NCBI GenBank assembly: GCA_030247855.1
Contig: JAPDRN010000077.1
Span: forward strand, 1-64,000
Length of the DNA stretch: 64,000 nucleotides
Reading direction: 5' to 3'
Source of the DNA: Knufia peltigerae
Taxonomy: Eukaryota > Ascomycota > Eurotiomycetes > Chaetothyriales > Trichomeriaceae
This document shows positions 63,489 through 64,000 of the stretch, one piece after another (within the stretch, counting starts at the first letter, position 1; each line of letters opens with the position of its first letter). Below the pieces are notes generated by a model. It saw only the letters and a list, made by a program, of their open reading frames with translations. It did no database searches and was not told the DNA's origin. The position numbers and the translations under genes are program-made.

Positions 63489-64000
63489 CGCTGGGCTCCG
63501 GTTGCCACTGCACGCTTGGCCGTGTCGGCCAGGCGAACCACCTGCCCTTCGCGGAGCAGATGTGCACCGAGGGCGGCCACGCGATCCGATGCCTTGAAAG
63601 CCCCCTCGACCAACGCCTCGTCATCGCCCAGCTGCTTGACGACTACCGGCGTCCAACGGGCCTTGAGCGGCTCACCCTCGATCACCCATACACCGGGACC
63701 GGTGCCAGGATCGAACAGGGCGCCCAACGGAACCTCCACGCCTGCCGACGCACCGGCAGCTGCTGCGCCTGCAAGCTCGACCGTCACTGTGGAACCCAGC
63801 GGCAGCGCCGTGCTGCCCTCTTCCAGGGTGTAGCGGGCTTCGAAGGTGCGGGTGGTGGGGTCGGCCGATTCAGAGAGCACGCGCAACCGTGCGGGGATCT
63901 TGCCGCTTGCCCCAAACGGGGACGCTGAGGCCACGGAGCCGATCTGGGGACGAAGCGTCTCGGGCAGCTGGACCACTGCCTCTCGACTGCCGGCACGGGC
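63485..64000 (-). CDS. RND membrane-fusion protein, N-terminus cut by window edge
   Basis: The last 171 residues of a HlyD/AcrA-type periplasmic adaptor: the beta-barrel segment with PTTRTFEARYTLEEGSTALPLGSTVTV and membrane-proximal domain ending REGQVVRLAD. The lipoyl and coiled-coil parts lie off the right edge. Overlaps the pump start (ATGA). First visible gene of the pump operon. Confidence 0.9.
   Translation of the reverse strand, partial: ARAGSREAVVQLPETLRPQIGSVASASPFGASGKIPARLRVLSESADPTTRTFEARYTLEEGSTALPLGSTVTVELAGAAAAGASAGVEVPLGALFDPGTGPGVWVIEGEPLKARWTPVVVKQLGDDEALVEGAFKASDRVAALGAHLLREGQVVRLADTAKRAVATGAQR

Noticed and set aside
57941..64000. A polyketide or secondary-metabolite cluster based on the ketosynthase
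   Set aside because: No acyltransferase, acyl carrier protein, reductase set or other biosynthetic gene; a single stand-alone KAS beside a pump.
1..64000. CRISPR array, tRNA, rRNA or insertion sequence
   Set aside because: No regularly spaced repeats, cloverleaf-like segments or transposase frames were noticed by eye.

Overview
The window is high-GC gammaproteobacterial chromosome. Protein resemblance, dense ATGA/GTGA gene overlaps and the xylan locus (halogenase-cupin-SapC-TonB receptor block plus TGGTAGCGCTACCA operators) point to Xanthomonadaceae, most likely Stenotrophomonas or a close relative. That placement is inference from remembered family resemblance; no search was run. I saw no tRNA, rRNA, CRISPR array, insertion sequence or phage gene.

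Layout. 1-2331 (-): the first 777 codons of a class II UvrA (UvrA2) running off the left edge. 2.5-5.5 kb: a quinone oxidoreductase divergent from its HxlR regulator, then a BLUF blue-light receptor divergent from a four-cysteine zinc-ribbon protein coupled to a DUF2971 gene. 5.6-22.7 kb: a stress and redox region holding a thioredoxin-reductase-like flavoprotein, DUF4142, a broken iron permease, isochorismatase-like hydrolase, KGG stress protein, a FAD-Rieske/manganese catalase/DUF892 operon, a second BLUF/zinc-ribbon pair, formaldehyde-dehydrogenase-like ADH, DUF6766, a PIG-L-like protein, trehalose-synthase-like GH13, LLM flavin enzyme, rhodopsin-transducer homologue, SDR, small MscS and a glgX remnant. 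In content it recalls the Pseudomonas aeruginosa PA2134-PA2190 stress island. 22.7-25.4 kb: ArsB-like transporter and ClC channel.

25.5-53.5 kb: a xylan/xylose locus. One minus-strand operon carries GH67 alpha-glucuronidase, acetylesterase, secreted GH43, GH3 xylosidase with PA14, an MFS transporter fused to GH43, and an aldose epimerase, with a divergent LacI regulator. A second minus-strand run carries TonB receptor, SapC, cupin and tryptophan-halogenase-like protein, then xylB, xylA, a sugar porter and a GH3 lipoprotein, with a second LacI regulator divergent from the receptor. Perfect or near-perfect xyl-box palindromes lie before the receptor and before xylB. The likely route is oligosaccharide entry by the TonB receptor, side-chain removal and trimming in the periplasm, inner-membrane import by the two MFS carriers, then XylA/XylB to xylulose-5-phosphate. 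No endoxylanase is present.

53.5-64 kb: ArsN2-like acetyltransferase, a small exported protein, RcnB-like protein, ChrA chromate exporter, GlxA-type regulator divergent from a tautomerase, and a tightly packed minus-strand operon of membrane-fusion protein (cut by the right edge), RND pump, FabF-type ketosynthase, TetR regulator and FMN reductase.

The most unusual items are the duplicated BLUF/zinc-ribbon modules, the MFS-GH43 fusion, the ketosynthase inside an efflux operon, and the hairpin between the TonB receptor and sapC.
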